Shown in pieces: positions 17,317-28,874 of a stretch of DNA of 64,000 bases (its first letter is position 1; every line of letters begins with the position of its first letter). The notes below the pieces were generated by a model. That model worked only from the letters and a program-made list of their open reading frames with translations, was not told the origin of the DNA and did no database searches. This DNA is from Blastococcus sp. DSM 46786. GTDB lineage: Bacteria; Actinomycetota; Actinomycetes; Mycobacteriales; Geodermatophilaceae. Both the position numbers and the translations under genes were made by a program. The stretch lies in the NCBI RefSeq assembly GCF_900109665.1, contig NZ_FOAO01000001.1, positions 186,001-250,000 on the forward strand. The letters are read 5' to 3'.

Positions 17317-18279
17317 ATGCGTTTCGTGCAGATCGTCGTGCTGGCCGGTGGTACCGGAGGGGCTCGGTTCCTGCGTGGGGTGCGCGCCGCGGCGCCCGAG
17401 GCGGAGATCACGGCCGTGGTCAACACCGGGGACGACGTGACGCTGCACGGCCTGCGGATCTGCCCGGACCTGGACACGGTCGTCTACACCCTCGGCGGCG
17501 GTATCGACGAGGAGCGCGGCTGGGGGCGGGCCGGCGAGTCGTGGACGGTCAAGGAGGAGCTGGCCGCCTACGGCGCCGACCCCGCGTGGTTCGGCCTCGG
17601 CGACCGCGACCTGGCCACGCACCTGATCCGCACCCGGATGCTCGACGCCGGCTACCCGCTGTCGGCGGTCACGGCGGCGCTGGCCGACCGCTGGCAGCCC
17701 GGCGTCACCGTGCTGCCCATGAGCGACCAGCGGGTCGAGACCCACGTCGTCGTGACCGATCCCGAGGACGGCCGCCAGCGGGCGATCCACTTCCAGGAGT
17801 GGTGGGTGCGGCACCGCGCGGCCCTGGACCCCGCGGCGTTCGTGCAGATCGGCGTCGAGGCGGCCCGGCCCGCCCCCGGGGTCGCCGAGGCGCTGGCCGC
17901 CGCCGACGCGGTCCTCTTCGCGCCGTCGAACCCCGTCGTGTCGATCGGCACCGTCCTCGGCGTCCCGGGGCTGCGCGACGCCCTGCTGGCCTCGCCCGCC
18001 CGGATCGCGGGCGTCTCCCCGATCATCGGGGGCACCGTCGTGCGCGGCATGGCCGACCGCTGCCTGCCCGTGCTGGGCATCGAGGTGAGCGCCGAGGGCG
18101 TCGGCCGGCACTACGGCGCCCGCTCCGACGGTGGCCTGCTCGACGCCTGGCTGGTCGCCGAGGACGACGCCGCGGAGGTCCCGGGGGTCGACGTGCGGCG
18201 GCTGCCGCTGCTCATGTCCTCCCCCGAAGCGACGACGGCGCTGGCCCGGGCCGCGCTCGACGCCTGCGCCCGTGGCTGA
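17317..18279 (+). CDS. fbiA: Phosphoenolpyruvyl/2-phospho-lactate transferase of F420 biosynthesis
   Basis: CofD/FbiA joins the Fo chromophore to the phospho-acid moiety, giving F420-0 (dehydro form in actinobacteria). 320 residues matching FbiA throughout: [16 protein letters not shown] near the N-terminus, [56 protein letters not shown] and [14 protein letters not shown]. The ATG at 17317 or the GTG at 17326 could start it. Its stop overlaps the fbiB GTG. In M. tuberculosis fbiA-fbiB (Rv3261-Rv3262) is also divergent from whiB2. Confidence 0.95.
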   Translation: MRFVQIVVLAGGTGGARFLRGVRAAAPEAEITAVVNTGDDVTLHGLRICPDLDTVVYTLGGGIDEERGWGRAGESWTVKEELAAYGADPAWFGLGDRDLATHLIRTRMLDAGYPLSAVTAALADRWQPGVTVLPMSDQRVETHVVVTDPEDGRQRAIHFQEWWVRHRAALDPAAFVQIGVEAARPAPGVAEALAAADAVLFAPSNPVVSIGTVLGVPGLRDALLASPARIAGVSPIIGGTVVRGMADRCLPVLGIEVSAEGVGRHYGARSDGGLLDAWLVAEDDAAEVPGVDVRRLPLLMSSPEATTALARAALDACARG

Positions 18280-19390
18280 CGAAGGACCCCGTCCTCCTCA
18301 CGGCTCGCACGCTCGCCGCGAGCCTCTGGACGGGGCCGAACCGGCCGGCATCTCGGTCCTGCCCGTCGCCGGGCTGCCGGAGTTCGGTCCGGGCGACGAC
18401 CTGGCCGCAGCGGTCGCGGCCGCGGCGCCCTGGCTCGCCGACGGCGACGTCGTCGTCGTCACCTCGAAGGTGGTCTCGAAGGTCGAGGGGCGGCTGGTCC
18501 GCCTCGAGCCCGGGGCCGACCGGGAGGCCGCCCGGCAGCGGGCGATCGACGCCGAGACGGTGCGGGTGCTCGCCCGCCGCGGGCCGCTGAAGATCGTGCA
18601 GACCCGGCAGGGCTGGGTGGTCGCCGCGGCCGGCATCGACGCGTCGAACGTCGCCTCCGACACCCTCGTCCTGCTCCCCGAGGACGCCGACGCCTCCGCG
18701 CGGCGGCTGCGGGCCCGGTTGCGCGCGCTCGCCGGGGTCGACGTCGCCGTGGTCGTGAGCGACACCTTCGGCCGCACCTGGCGCGAGGGGCTGACCGACG
18801 TCGCCGTCGGCTCGGCCGGGATCACCGCCCTGGACGACCACCGCGGCGCCCTCGACGCCCACGGCAACCGGCTGGAGACCACCCGGGTCGCCGTGGTCGA
18901 CGAGCTGGCGTCGGCCGCGGACCTGGTGAAGGGCAAGCTGGCAGGGGTCCCGGTGGCGGTGGTGCGCGGGCTGCCGGTGCAGCGCCCGGCCGAGGACGCC
19001 GACGAGGGCACCCGGCCGCTGGTGCGCCTGCCGGCCGACGACCTCTTCCCCTACGGCTCCCGCGACCTGGTGGGCTCGCGGGCGCCCGCGAACGACCTGG
19101 TGCCCCGCCCCGGTGACCGGGAGGCGGCGGCAGCGGCCTTCCGGGTCGCCAGCGCCGCGCTGCCGGAGTTCCCCGTGGTGCTCCGGCACGGCGGCGAGGG
19201 CGACGGCGCCGTCGACGTCCACCTGCCCGACGCGGTGACGACGACGAGCGCCCTCAACGCCGGCGCGCTGGTCGGCGCCGCGATCGTGCAGCTGCACGCG
19301 GAGGGCTGGGCGACCCGCTGGGAGCCCGCCCCCGGCGCCGGCGGCACCTCACTCGTCGGGAGGCTGTGGCTCGGCGGACCGGCGCTGTAG
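18272..19390 (+). CDS. fbiB: F420 gamma-glutamyl ligase with repeat-derived N-terminus
   Basis: CofE/FbiB adds glutamates to F420-0. 372 residues. The CofE domain spans about 27-255: [74 protein letters not shown]. The GTG start lies in GTGGCTGA, overlapping the fbiA stop. Codons 4-22 are entirely repeat copy D, so the first 25 residues have no counterpart in other CofE proteins. The C-terminal 115 residues are shorter than the FMN/nitroreductase-like domain of the 448-residue M. tuberculosis FbiB and match it only weakly ([19 protein letters not shown]). No alternative ATG or GTG separates the repeat from the conserved start. Confidence 0.9.
   Translation: MADEGPRPPHGSHARREPLDGAEPAGISVLPVAGLPEFGPGDDLAAAVAAAAPWLADGDVVVVTSKVVSKVEGRLVRLEPGADREAARQRAIDAETVRVLARRGPLKIVQTRQGWVVAAAGIDASNVASDTLVLLPEDADASARRLRARLRALAGVDVAVVVSDTFGRTWREGLTDVAVGSAGITALDDHRGALDAHGNRLETTRVAVVDELASAADLVKGKLAGVPVAVVRGLPVQRPAEDADEGTRPLVRLPADDLFPYGSRDLVGSRAPANDLVPRPGDREAAAAAFRVASAALPEFPVVLRHGGEGDGAVDVHLPDAVTTTSALNAGALVGAAIVQLHAEGWATRWEPAPGAGGTSLVGRLWLGGPAL
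18281..18337 (+). repeat. Structured repeat copy D, inside the fbiB reading frame
   Basis: Begins GAAGGACC two bases after the fbiA stop and ends GGACGGGGCC; the arms CCCGTCC and GGACGGG pair perfectly. The 57 bases keep the fbiB frame open and encode the residues around [15 protein letters not shown]. It is nearly identical to copy A in its arms and shares the inner GCTCG..CGAGC hairpin. Confidence 0.85.
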
Positions 19391-19405
19391 AGCCGCACCG
19401 CTGGG

Positions 19406-19411
19406 TACGGT
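19406..19411 (+). promoter_or_regulatory. Putative leaderless promoter of rmlA
   Basis: TACGGT ends eight bases before the rmlA ATG, in the 29-nt gap after fbiB. It suggests rmlA can be transcribed on its own as a leaderless message. Confidence 0.5.
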
Positions 19412-19419
19412 TCCTCCCC

Positions 19420-20286
19420 ATGCGCGGGATCATCCTGGCCGGTGGCACGGGGAGCCGTCTGTTCCCCATCACCCAGGCCGTGAGCAAGCAGCTCATGCCG
19501 GTCTACGACAAGCCGATGATCTACTACCCGCTCTCCACGCTGATGATGGCGGGGATCCGCGAGGTGCTGGTCATCACCACCCCGGACGACCAGGCCGCCT
19601 TCCGCGCGCTCCTGGGCGACGGCACCCGATTGGGCATGCGGATCGAGTACGCCGCCCAGCCGCGGCCCGAGGGGCTGGCCCAGGCGTTCCTCATCGGGGC
19701 GGAGTTCCTCGGCGGTGAGTCCGTGGCCCTGGTGCTCGGCGACAACATCTTCTACGGCGCGGGCCTGGGCACGGCCCTCTCCCGCCTGCCCGAGCCGGCC
19801 GGCGGGCACGTCTTCGCCTACCACGTGGCCAACCCGCGGGACTACGGCGTCGTGGAGTTCGACGACGCCGGCCGGGTGCTGTCGGTCGAGGAGAAGCCGG
19901 TCCGGCCCAAGAGCTCCTACGCCGTCCCCGGGCTGTACTTCTACGCCGGCGACGTCGTCGAGGTCGCGCGCGGGATCACCCCGAGCGCCCGCGGCGAGCT
20001 GGAGATCACCGCGGTCAACGAGCACTACCTGCGGGAGGACCGGCTGACCGTCACCGCGCTGGACCGCGGCACGGCCTGGCTGGACACCGGCACCTTCGCC
20101 TCGCTGCGCCAGGCCACCGAGTTCGTATCGGTCGTCGAGGAGCGCCAGGGGCTGAAGATCGGCTGCATCGAGGAGGTGGCCTGGCGCAACGGCTGGCTGG
20201 ACGACGACGGCCTGCGCGCGATCGCCGAGCCGCTGGGCAAGAGCGGCTACGGGGCCTACCTGCTGGGTCTGCTCGACGAGCGCTGA
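19420..20286 (+). CDS. rmlA: Glucose-1-phosphate thymidylyltransferase
   Basis: Makes dTDP-glucose, the first step towards dTDP-rhamnose, the donor used by WbbL. 288 residues, standard for RmlA. Motifs: [61 protein letters not shown], and the [10 protein letters not shown] and [13 protein letters not shown] segments of the allosteric region. No rmlB, rmlC or rmlD lies in this window, so the rest of the pathway must be encoded elsewhere. It converges on the membrane protein that follows. Confidence 0.96.
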   Translation: MRGIILAGGTGSRLFPITQAVSKQLMPVYDKPMIYYPLSTLMMAGIREVLVITTPDDQAAFRALLGDGTRLGMRIEYAAQPRPEGLAQAFLIGAEFLGGESVALVLGDNIFYGAGLGTALSRLPEPAGGHVFAYHVANPRDYGVVEFDDAGRVLSVEEKPVRPKSSYAVPGLYFYAGDVVEVARGITPSARGELEITAVNEHYLREDRLTVTALDRGTAWLDTGTFASLRQATEFVSVVEERQGLKIGCIEEVAWRNGWLDDDGLRAIAEPLGKSGYGAYLLGLLDER

Positions 20287-20302
20287 CCCCTGGGGGCCAG
20301 CG
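20281..20302 (+). terminator. Hairpin at the rmlA stop
   Basis: CGCTG and CAGCG with inner CCCT/GGGG pairing form a short GC-rich hairpin that includes the rmlA TGA. It lies in the 40-nt gap between convergent genes. No T-tract. Confidence 0.35.
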
Positions 20303-20326
20303 CGTGCGGGTCCGCCCTGAAGCAGG

Positions 20327-21808
20327 TCACCGGGGTACCGGCGGGGGCACCCGCCCGAGCCGCTCGCCGACCGCCACGGGAGCGGTGTCCTCCTCGGCGC
20401 GCGGTACCCCCGCCGTCGCCCCCGGCTCGCGGTGGGGAGCCACGCCACGGCGCCGGAGGACCGCGTCGAGCAGCAGGAGCACCGCGGCGACGGTGACCCC
20501 GACGGCCGGCCAGTAGACGTAGCGGTAGTCGTAACCGATCACCATCGGCAGGTAGCTGACGATGTAGACGGCAGCTGACGCGCCGATGCCGGCGACCACC
20601 CGGGCGTGCTCACCGGCCGGACGCCGGCGCCAGGCCACCGCCGTCACCGCCACGGCGGCCAGCAGCCAGAAGAACGGCCGGTAGAGGAAGCCGAAGTTGC
20701 GGGCCGTGAAGGCCTCGTACGACGCGAGCAGCTCCACCGCCGGCCCGGGGGCGAAGGTCAGCCCCAGCGCGTTCTCCTGGATGCCGTACCAGGACACGAA
20801 GATCTGCTCCGGCGGCGTGTCGAGAAAGTCCGCGAACACCCCGAGGCGGAACTGGGCGTAACGCAGGGGGTGCTCGGCGATACCCCGGAGGTAGAGGCTG
20901 CGCAGCTGCTCGTGGTGCGTGAGGAAGACGGCGGGCACGGTGCCGGTCGTGTTGGCGCACCGCCAGGTGTAGTTGACGTCGAACTCCCCCGGCGGGCACG
21001 ACGTCGCCATCCGGACGAGGTACTCCTCCAACGGCGGGTCCACCGCCGCCGTCCGGAGCTCGGCCACGGTGTACAGGTGCAGCACGTCGTCGACCATGAT
21101 GCTGGCCGCAGGGTGCGTCTCCTGGACCGGCCGGACGGCGTCGATGACCGGCGTCGCGGCGAGCGAGAGGACGACCGTGGCCGCGGCCAGGAGCAGCCGG
21201 CCGCGCCGCGCGGCGCCCGGCCAGGTCAGCAGGAACAGCAGCGGGACGAGCGCCGGCAGCGCGTTGTAGCGCACCGCGCCCGCGTAGGCCAGCAGCAGCA
21301 CGGTGACGGCGATCGCGGTGTTGCGCAGCCAGACCCGCCGGATCCCCTGGCGCAGGTGCAGGAGCAGGACGACGGCACCCAGCAGCGCGAAGGCGAGCTG
21401 CTGATCCTTCCAGATCACCCCGGAGATGCTCACCACGTACGGCAGGAGTCCGGTGCCCAGGGGCAGCAGGGAGAGCAGGCGACGCCCCCCGCGCCGGTGG
21501 ACGTACACCGCCAGCAGCGTGAGCGAGGTCCACAGCAGGGCCAGCTGGGCGACGAGCAGGCTGCCCACGCTGCCGGACGCCGACATCAGCACCCGCCACA
21601 GGACGGTCATCACCGGCGGGTGCCAGTCGTCGAGCCGGCCGAGGTCCACGGCCTGCTCGAGCTGGCGGACCGAGTCCCAGGACATGAGCCCCGGGTAGAC
21701 CGGCGCGACGTTCGCCGCGAAGAGCGCGGTGCCGAGGGCGACGAGGACACCGGTCCAGTGCGCGGCGACCCACGTGCGGCCGGCCGCCGCGCTGGTCCTG
21801 CTCCCCAT
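20327..21808 (-). CDS. Polytopic membrane protein, GT-C glycosyltransferase-like
   Basis: 493 residues with about ten hydrophobic segments. The N-terminal half has the layout of GT-C enzymes: after the first helix an extracytoplasmic loop holds PVYPGLMSWDSVRQLEQAV with an acidic residue, and DWHPPVMTVLWRVLM follows, a pattern seen in several polyprenyl-sugar-using transferases. A large loop (about 285-370) contains CPPGEFDVNYTWRCANTTG with a likely disulfide. I cannot assign donor or acceptor. The ATG at 21808 precedes a short basic N-terminus. Confidence 0.65.
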   Translation of the reverse strand: MGSRTSAAAGRTWVAAHWTGVLVALGTALFAANVAPVYPGLMSWDSVRQLEQAVDLGRLDDWHPPVMTVLWRVLMSASGSVGSLLVAQLALLWTSLTLLAVYVHRRGGRRLLSLLPLGTGLLPYVVSISGVIWKDQQLAFALLGAVVLLLHLRQGIRRVWLRNTAIAVTVLLLAYAGAVRYNALPALVPLLFLLTWPGAARRGRLLLAAATVVLSLAATPVIDAVRPVQETHPAASIMVDDVLHLYTVAELRTAAVDPPLEEYLVRMATSCPPGEFDVNYTWRCANTTGTVPAVFLTHHEQLRSLYLRGIAEHPLRYAQFRLGVFADFLDTPPEQIFVSWYGIQENALGLTFAPGPAVELLASYEAFTARNFGFLYRPFFWLLAAVAVTAVAWRRRPAGEHARVVAGIGASAAVYIVSYLPMVIGYDYRYVYWPAVGVTVAAVLLLLDAVLRRRGVAPHREPGATAGVPRAEEDTAPVAVGERLGRVPPPVPR

Positions 21809-21993
21809 GGGCCTGGCACACCGCTTCCGCGTCGAGGGGCCGCCCGGGCGGCCCGCTACCCGCCGCCAGTCGGGGCCGGGAGCTCCGACTCTAGGTTCGG
21901 CCGTCGCCGACCCGCGGGTCGGCCGCGCGTGTCGGCCCCGCCCGCACCACCCGACCCGTCCGTCCGCCGGGCGGCGCCCGGCGGCCCGGTCCG

Positions 21994-22887
21994 CTAGCGC
22001 CGCCGGTTGTCGACCGGGGCGAAGCGCGGGCCGCGCCGCGGCCGCCGGGGCCCGCCCGCCAGGAGCAGGCGCACCACCCGCTGCCGGTGCCCCCGCCACG
22101 GCTCCAGCAGCGCGAGCATGCCCGCGTCGTCGGTGTCCCGGCGGCCGGTCAGCGCGTAGCCCACGAGGTTCTTCAGGTGGTAGTCGCCGACGCTGACGGT
22201 GTCGGGATCGCCGTAGACCCGCTGCACCACCTCGGCCGCCGTCCACACCCCGATGCCGGGCAGCGAGCACATCCGCCGCTGCAGCCCGGCCGAGTCGCCG
22301 GCCCGCTCGGGCTCCAGGGCGGAGGCCGCGGTCGCCGCCGCGCGCAGCGCCCGGCGGCGGGCACCGTCCAGGCCGCAGCGGTGCCACTCCCAGTCGGTCA
22401 CCTCCAGGACGCGCTGCGCCGAGGGCACCACGCGCATCCCCTCGGGCGCCGGCCCCGGGGCGGGCTCCCCCGCGAGCCGGAGGAGCTCCCGCCACACCCG
22501 GTAGGCCTCGGCGGTGGTCACCTTCTGCTCCAGCACCGCGGGCACCAGCGCGTCCCAGGTGCGGCCGGTCCGCCCCAGCCGGAGCCACGGCGTCGTGCGG
22601 TGCAGCTCGGCCACCGTCGGGTGGTCGCCGGGCCGGAACTCCCCGGGGCGGTCGGCCGCGCCGAGCCACTCGGGCACCGCGGCCCCGGCGCGCTCCGCGC
22701 CGGGGCCCCAGGCGCTGACCGCCACCCCCGCGGCCGTGCGGACCAGCCGCACCGTGGCGGCCCCCTCGGGGGTGGAGGTCGTGCGCCAGGTCCCGGAGTC
22801 TGCCACCCGCAGCGCGGGGTCAGCGGCCCCGCGGCGGTGCGGCGCCAGCATCCGGCCGAGGTCCAGGGGCCAGTCCGGCGTCCACAC
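21994..22887 (-). CDS. HhH-GPD DNA glycosylase (AlkA-like)
   Basis: Base-excision repair enzyme that removes alkylated bases. About 297 residues. The helix-hairpin-helix and catalytic region is clear: LVPAVLEQKVTTAEAYRVW, then CSLPGIGVWTAAEVVQRVYG, and the catalytic Asp in DTVSVGDYHLKNLVG. The N-terminal third resembles an AlkA-like beta domain. The GTG at 22887 is the first usual start in frame, but the sequence stays open upstream for some codons (a CTG is available), so the true start is uncertain. It is a non-glycan insertion in the backbone between rmlA and manC. Confidence 0.85.
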   Translation of the reverse strand: MWTPDWPLDLGRMLAPHRRGAADPALRVADSGTWRTTSTPEGAATVRLVRTAAGVAVSAWGPGAERAGAAVPEWLGAADRPGEFRPGDHPTVAELHRTTPWLRLGRTGRTWDALVPAVLEQKVTTAEAYRVWRELLRLAGEPAPGPAPEGMRVVPSAQRVLEVTDWEWHRCGLDGARRRALRAAATAASALEPERAGDSAGLQRRMCSLPGIGVWTAAEVVQRVYGDPDTVSVGDYHLKNLVGYALTGRRDTDDAGMLALLEPWRGHRQRVVRLLLAGGPRRPRRGPRFAPVDNRRR

Positions 22888-22942
22888 CGCGTGGTAGGCG
22901 GGGGCGTCGAGGGTGGTGCTCAGCGGGTGCTCCGGGAAGAGG

Positions 22943-23713
22943 TCAGCGGGGTGCCATGCGCAGCGCGCCGTCCATCCGGATCACCTCACCGTTGAGGTAG
23001 CCGTTCTCGACGATCGCGAGCGCCAGCTCGGCGAAGTCCGACGGACGGCCGAGCCGCTTGGGGAAGGGTATGCCCCCCGAGAGGGCGGCCCGCGCCTCCT
23101 CGGGCAGGGAGCCCAGCAGCGGGGTGTCCACCAGCCCGGGGGCGATGGTGCAGACGCGCACGCCCACGCTGGAGAGGTCGCGGGCCGCAGGCAGGGTCAT
23201 GCCGACGACGCCGCCCTTGGACGCGGAGTACGCCAGCTGCCCGATCTGGCCGTCGAAGGCGGCGATGGAGGCGGTGTTGACGACGACGCCGCGCTCGCCC
23301 TCCTCGCCCGGCTCGGTCCGCGCCATCGCGGCCGCGGCCAGGCGCAGGACGTTGAACGTGCCGATCAGGTTGACGCCCAGCACGCGGGTGAAGCCGCCGA
23401 GCTCGTGAGGTGCGCCGTCGCGGCCGACGGTGCGCTGGGCCAGCCCGATGCCGGCGCAGCTGATCGCGATGCGCAGCGGGCGGTCCTTGCCGGTCGCCTC
23501 CGCGACGGCGGCCTCCACCGACGCCTCGTCGGTGACGTCCGTGCGGACGAAGGTGGTGTGCCCGCCCAGCTCGGCGGCGAGCGCCTGCCCGCGCTCCTGG
23601 TTCAGGTCCATGATCGTGACCGCGGCACCCCGGGCGGCCAGCGCCCGGGTCGTGGCCTCCCCGAGACCGGAGGCTCCCCCGCTGACCACGGCTGCGACGT
23701 CGAAGTTCTTCAT
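22943..23713 (-). CDS. Short-chain dehydrogenase, 3-hydroxyacyl-CoA dehydrogenase type II-like
   Basis: 256-residue classical SDR, probably NAD-dependent oxidation of (2-methyl-)3-hydroxyacyl-CoA in fatty-acid or branched amino-acid breakdown. Motifs: cofactor [25 protein letters not shown] (Asp for NAD), [21 protein letters not shown] with catalytic Ser, Tyr and Lys, and [11 protein letters not shown]. The sequence resembles HSD17B10-type enzymes. A TACGTT hexamer seven bases before the ATG suggests a leaderless transcript. It has no evident functional link to the glycan genes. Confidence 0.88.
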   Translation of the reverse strand: MKNFDVAAVVSGGASGLGEATTRALAARGAAVTIMDLNQERGQALAAELGGHTTFVRTDVTDEASVEAAVAEATGKDRPLRIAISCAGIGLAQRTVGRDGAPHELGGFTRVLGVNLIGTFNVLRLAAAAMARTEPGEEGERGVVVNTASIAAFDGQIGQLAYSASKGGVVGMTLPAARDLSSVGVRVCTIAPGLVDTPLLGSLPEEARAALSGGIPFPKRLGRPSDFAELALAIVENGYLNGEVIRMDGALRMAPR

Positions 23714-23720
23714 GCCCCGG

Positions 23721-23726
23721 AACGTA
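23721..23726 (-). promoter_or_regulatory. Putative leaderless promoter of the SDR gene
   Basis: TACGTT on the minus strand, seven bases before the ATG at 23713, in the gap that also contains repeat copy E. Confidence 0.45.
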
Positions 23727-23738
23727 ACCCGAGGGAGC

Positions 23739-23797
23739 GGCCTCCCTGCAGGGTCCCGTCGCGAGCCTGCGAGCGGTGAGGGGCAGGGAGGTCCTTC
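23739..23797 (-). repeat. Structured intergenic repeat, copy E
   Basis: On the minus strand the manC stop TGA is followed by TGAAGGACC. The outer arms are CTCCCTGC and GCAGGGAG, complementary yet unlike those of the other copies, while the core GCTCGCAGGCTCGCGACG is conserved. Confidence 0.85.
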
Positions 23798-23798
23798 A

Positions 23799-24899
23799 TC
23801 AGGAGAAACGGTCGCCGTACCGCTCCTGCACGGCGCCGAGCAGCAGCTTGACCCGCTCGGCGTCGGCGACCGGGCAGACCATGGTGACGTCGGCCGTGTG
23901 CACGACGACGCTGTCCTGCACGCCCACGAGCGCGACCAGGTGCTCCGGGTCGTCGCTGAGGACGATGTTCCCCGCCCCGTCCAGCACGACGGCGGGCCCG
24001 CGCACGGCGTTGCCCGCGCCGTCGTCGTCTAGCGTGTGCGCCAGCGCGGGCCAGGAGCCGACGTCCAGCCAGTCCACGTCGAGGTCGACGACGAGCACCC
24101 GCCCGGGCTCGGTCGCGGCCGGCTCGAGGACGGCGTAGTCGACGCTGATCTTCGGCAGGCCCGGGAACACCTCGGCCAGCACGGCGTCCCGCGCCGGGCC
24201 GGCGGGCGCGGCGACGATGCGGGCCAGGCCCTCGGCCGAGGCCGGGAGGTGGTCGGCCAGGGCGTCGAGCACCGTGCGGGCGCGCCAGACGAACATGCCC
24301 GAGTTCCACAGGTACCGGCCCGAGGCCAGGTACTCCTCGGCGGTGGCGCGGTCGGGCTTCTCGCGGAACGACGCCGCCTCGGCCACGCCCGGCCGGCCGG
24401 TCGGCGCGCCGCGCTGCACGTAGCCGAAGCCGGTGGCCGGCGCCGTCGGCCGGATGCCGAGAGTGACCAGCGAACGGGGGCGGGCGGCGAGCGCGTCGTA
24501 GGCGGTGCGCAGCGCGTCGGCGAACCGCTCCACCGGCCGGATGACGTGGTCGGCGCTGACGACGGCGAGCTCGGCGTCCGGGTCGACGTCGGCGACCAGC
24601 GCCGCGGTCAGCCCGACGGCGTTGGCGGTGTCGCGGGCGACCGGCTCGAGCACCAGCCGGTCGGTGCGCAGCTCGGGCAGCGCCGCGCGCACCTGGTCGG
24701 CGTAGCGGGCCGCCGTGCAGACCCAGACGGTGTCGGCGGGAAGCACCGCGCGCAGCCGCTCCCAGGCCTCGGCCAGCAGGCTGCGCGGCGCCCCGTCGGC
24801 GCCCGCGACGACGTCGAGCAGCTGCTTGGGGCGGTCGCCGCGCGACAGCGGCCACAGCCGCGTGCCCGAGCCGCCCGCCATGATCACCGCGTGCCGCAC
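23799..24899 (-). CDS. manC: Mannose-1-phosphate guanylyltransferase
   Basis: Forms GDP-mannose from mannose-1-phosphate and GTP. 366 residues: [18 protein letters not shown] (nucleotide loop), [50 protein letters not shown] and [10 protein letters not shown] are the family signatures. It ends with a short left-handed-helix-like region rather than a fused isomerase domain. The GTG start lies one base after the wbbL stop. The neighbour order wbbL-manC matches Rv3265c-Rv3264c. Repeat copy E follows its stop. Confidence 0.94.
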   Translation of the reverse strand: MRHAVIMAGGSGTRLWPLSRGDRPKQLLDVVAGADGAPRSLLAEAWERLRAVLPADTVWVCTAARYADQVRAALPELRTDRLVLEPVARDTANAVGLTAALVADVDPDAELAVVSADHVIRPVERFADALRTAYDALAARPRSLVTLGIRPTAPATGFGYVQRGAPTGRPGVAEAASFREKPDRATAEEYLASGRYLWNSGMFVWRARTVLDALADHLPASAEGLARIVAAPAGPARDAVLAEVFPGLPKISVDYAVLEPAATEPGRVLVVDLDVDWLDVGSWPALAHTLDDDGAGNAVRGPAVVLDGAGNIVLSDDPEHLVALVGVQDSVVVHTADVTMVCPVADAERVKLLLGAVQERYGDRFS

Positions 24900-24900
24900 G

Positions 24901-27196
<2,296 letters not shown>

Positions 27197-27251
27197 TGCG
27201 GGAGACGCCCCCCAGCGCCGACGGCGACCGCCTTCCCAGGGAGTACCACCG

Positions 27252-28874
27252 GTGACCGACCCGCACGACCAGACCGGCGCGCACCGCGTCTTCGAGATCG
27301 ATCACGAACCGGACTGGTTCTCCGGCCTCACCCAGCGTGAGGCCCGACTGCTCGACGGCGCCCTGGCGTTCCACTGCCTCGCGCGCCCCGGCGAGCGGAT
27401 CCGGGCCACGGTGCTCCGGACCCACGGCCCGCACCTGCCGTCCCTGACCGACCAGGGGACGTCCAGCATCGAGTGGCCCGACGACCGCACGGTGGTCGGG
27501 ACGATCGAGGCCCACGCCACCGGGCACCCCCGGTCGGCGACCGGCGTCGTGGACGTCGTCCTGGATCTCGGCGGGCCGCCCGAGTCGCTGATGCGCAACG
27601 AGCAGCCCCCCGGCCGGCTCCACGCCGCCCGGAACGCGGTGCGCCGCCGGGTCCCCGTGGCCTTCGACGCCGCCCGCCAGCTGCGCACCGACCGGCTGGA
27701 GAACCGCCGCCTGTCGCGTCCCATCCCGCGCGTGGGCCGCCTGGACAACACCTCCGTGGGCTCGTCCCGAGGCTCCACCAAGGCCGTGCTCTTCGGGCTG
27801 CACTGGCTGGAGCTGGGCGGGGCCGAGAAGTGGGCGACCGAGACGATCTCCCTCGCCCGCGAGGCCGGCCTGTTCCCGATCGTCGTCAGCGACCGCCCCT
27901 CGGGCCATCCCGACATCGTCCGACCCGAGTACGACGGCGCACTCGTCATCCCCCTCACCCACCCGATGGCCGGCGCCCAGGAGTCCCGGCTCCTGAGCCA
28001 GCTGTTCGAGCGGTTCGACATCCGGGGCGTGCACGTTCACCACTGCAGCTGGCTCTACCAGCGCCTCCCGTGGATCCGAGCCCAGTACCCGGGGACCGAG
28101 CTGGTCGACTCGCTGCACGTGCTGGAGTGGCGGACCGGCGGCTTCGTCGACATCGCGCTCAGGTTGTCCAACGTCATGGACGCCCACCACGTCATCTCGC
28201 CGCAGCTGCGCGACTACCTCGTCGACCGCCAGGGGCTGCCCCGCGAGAAGGTGCAGCTGGCCACCCTCGCCGACCTCACCATCGACCGGTCGACGGTGGA
28301 GGCCGCACCCGAGCCCACGCGGAAGGCGGGCGACCCGCTCACCATCGCCTTCGTGGGCCGGTTCACCCAGCAGAAGCGGCCCTACCTGTTCCTCCGGCTG
28401 GCGGCGCACCTGCGCGCGACCCACGGCGACCGGGTCCGCTTCGTCATGCACGGCGACGGCGAACTGGCCGCGGAGGTGAGGTCGCACCGCTCACGGCTCG
28501 GGCTGGACGGCGTCGTGGAGCTCCGCGGACCCGACCAGCCGGTGTCGAACACCCTCGGCGTGGCCGACATGCTGGTCATCAGCTCGGACAACGAGGGGGT
28601 CACGCTGACCTCCTTCGAGGCCGACGCCCACGGCGTCCTCGTGCTGAGCAGCGACGTGGGTTCGCAGGCCTCGGTGGTCCTCCCCGAGCTCCTGCTCCCC
28701 CGCGCACCGCTGGCCTTCCTGCGGGCAGCCGAGCGGACCGTCGCCGGCCTGCTCGACGACACCGAGCGATCCACCGCCCTGCTGCACCGCCAGCACGGGC
28801 GGGTGTCCGCCTTCGCCGCGCTCCCCGATGCCCGGGCATGGACCCGTGAACTCTACGAAAGGTGGGCTTCGTGA
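27252..28874 (+). CDS. GT4-family glycosyltransferase with N-terminal beta extension
   Basis: 540 residues. The C-terminal two-thirds is a GT-B transferase of family GT4: KAVLFGLHWLELGGAEKWAT (glycine-rich N-domain loop), VHVHHCSWLYQRLPW, DSLHVLEWRTGGF, TIAFVGRFTQQKRPYLFLR at the start of the C-domain, and SSDNEGVTLTSFEADAHG, which carries the E-x7-E donor-site motif. Residues 1-170 form a separate domain with strands such as RIRATVLRTHGP and ATGVVDVVLDLGG, function unknown. It lies between glf and a GT2 gene whose GTG overlaps its stop. The substrate is not deducible; a galactan-related role is inferred from place only. Confidence 0.75.
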   Translation: MTDPHDQTGAHRVFEIDHEPDWFSGLTQREARLLDGALAFHCLARPGERIRATVLRTHGPHLPSLTDQGTSSIEWPDDRTVVGTIEAHATGHPRSATGVVDVVLDLGGPPESLMRNEQPPGRLHAARNAVRRRVPVAFDAARQLRTDRLENRRLSRPIPRVGRLDNTSVGSSRGSTKAVLFGLHWLELGGAEKWATETISLAREAGLFPIVVSDRPSGHPDIVRPEYDGALVIPLTHPMAGAQESRLLSQLFERFDIRGVHVHHCSWLYQRLPWIRAQYPGTELVDSLHVLEWRTGGFVDIALRLSNVMDAHHVISPQLRDYLVDRQGLPREKVQLATLADLTIDRSTVEAAPEPTRKAGDPLTIAFVGRFTQQKRPYLFLRLAAHLRATHGDRVRFVMHGDGELAAEVRSHRSRLGLDGVVELRGPDQPVSNTLGVADMLVISSDNEGVTLTSFEADAHGVLVLSSDVGSQASVVLPELLLPRAPLAFLRAAERTVAGLLDDTERSTALLHRQHGRVSAFAALPDARAWTRELYERWAS

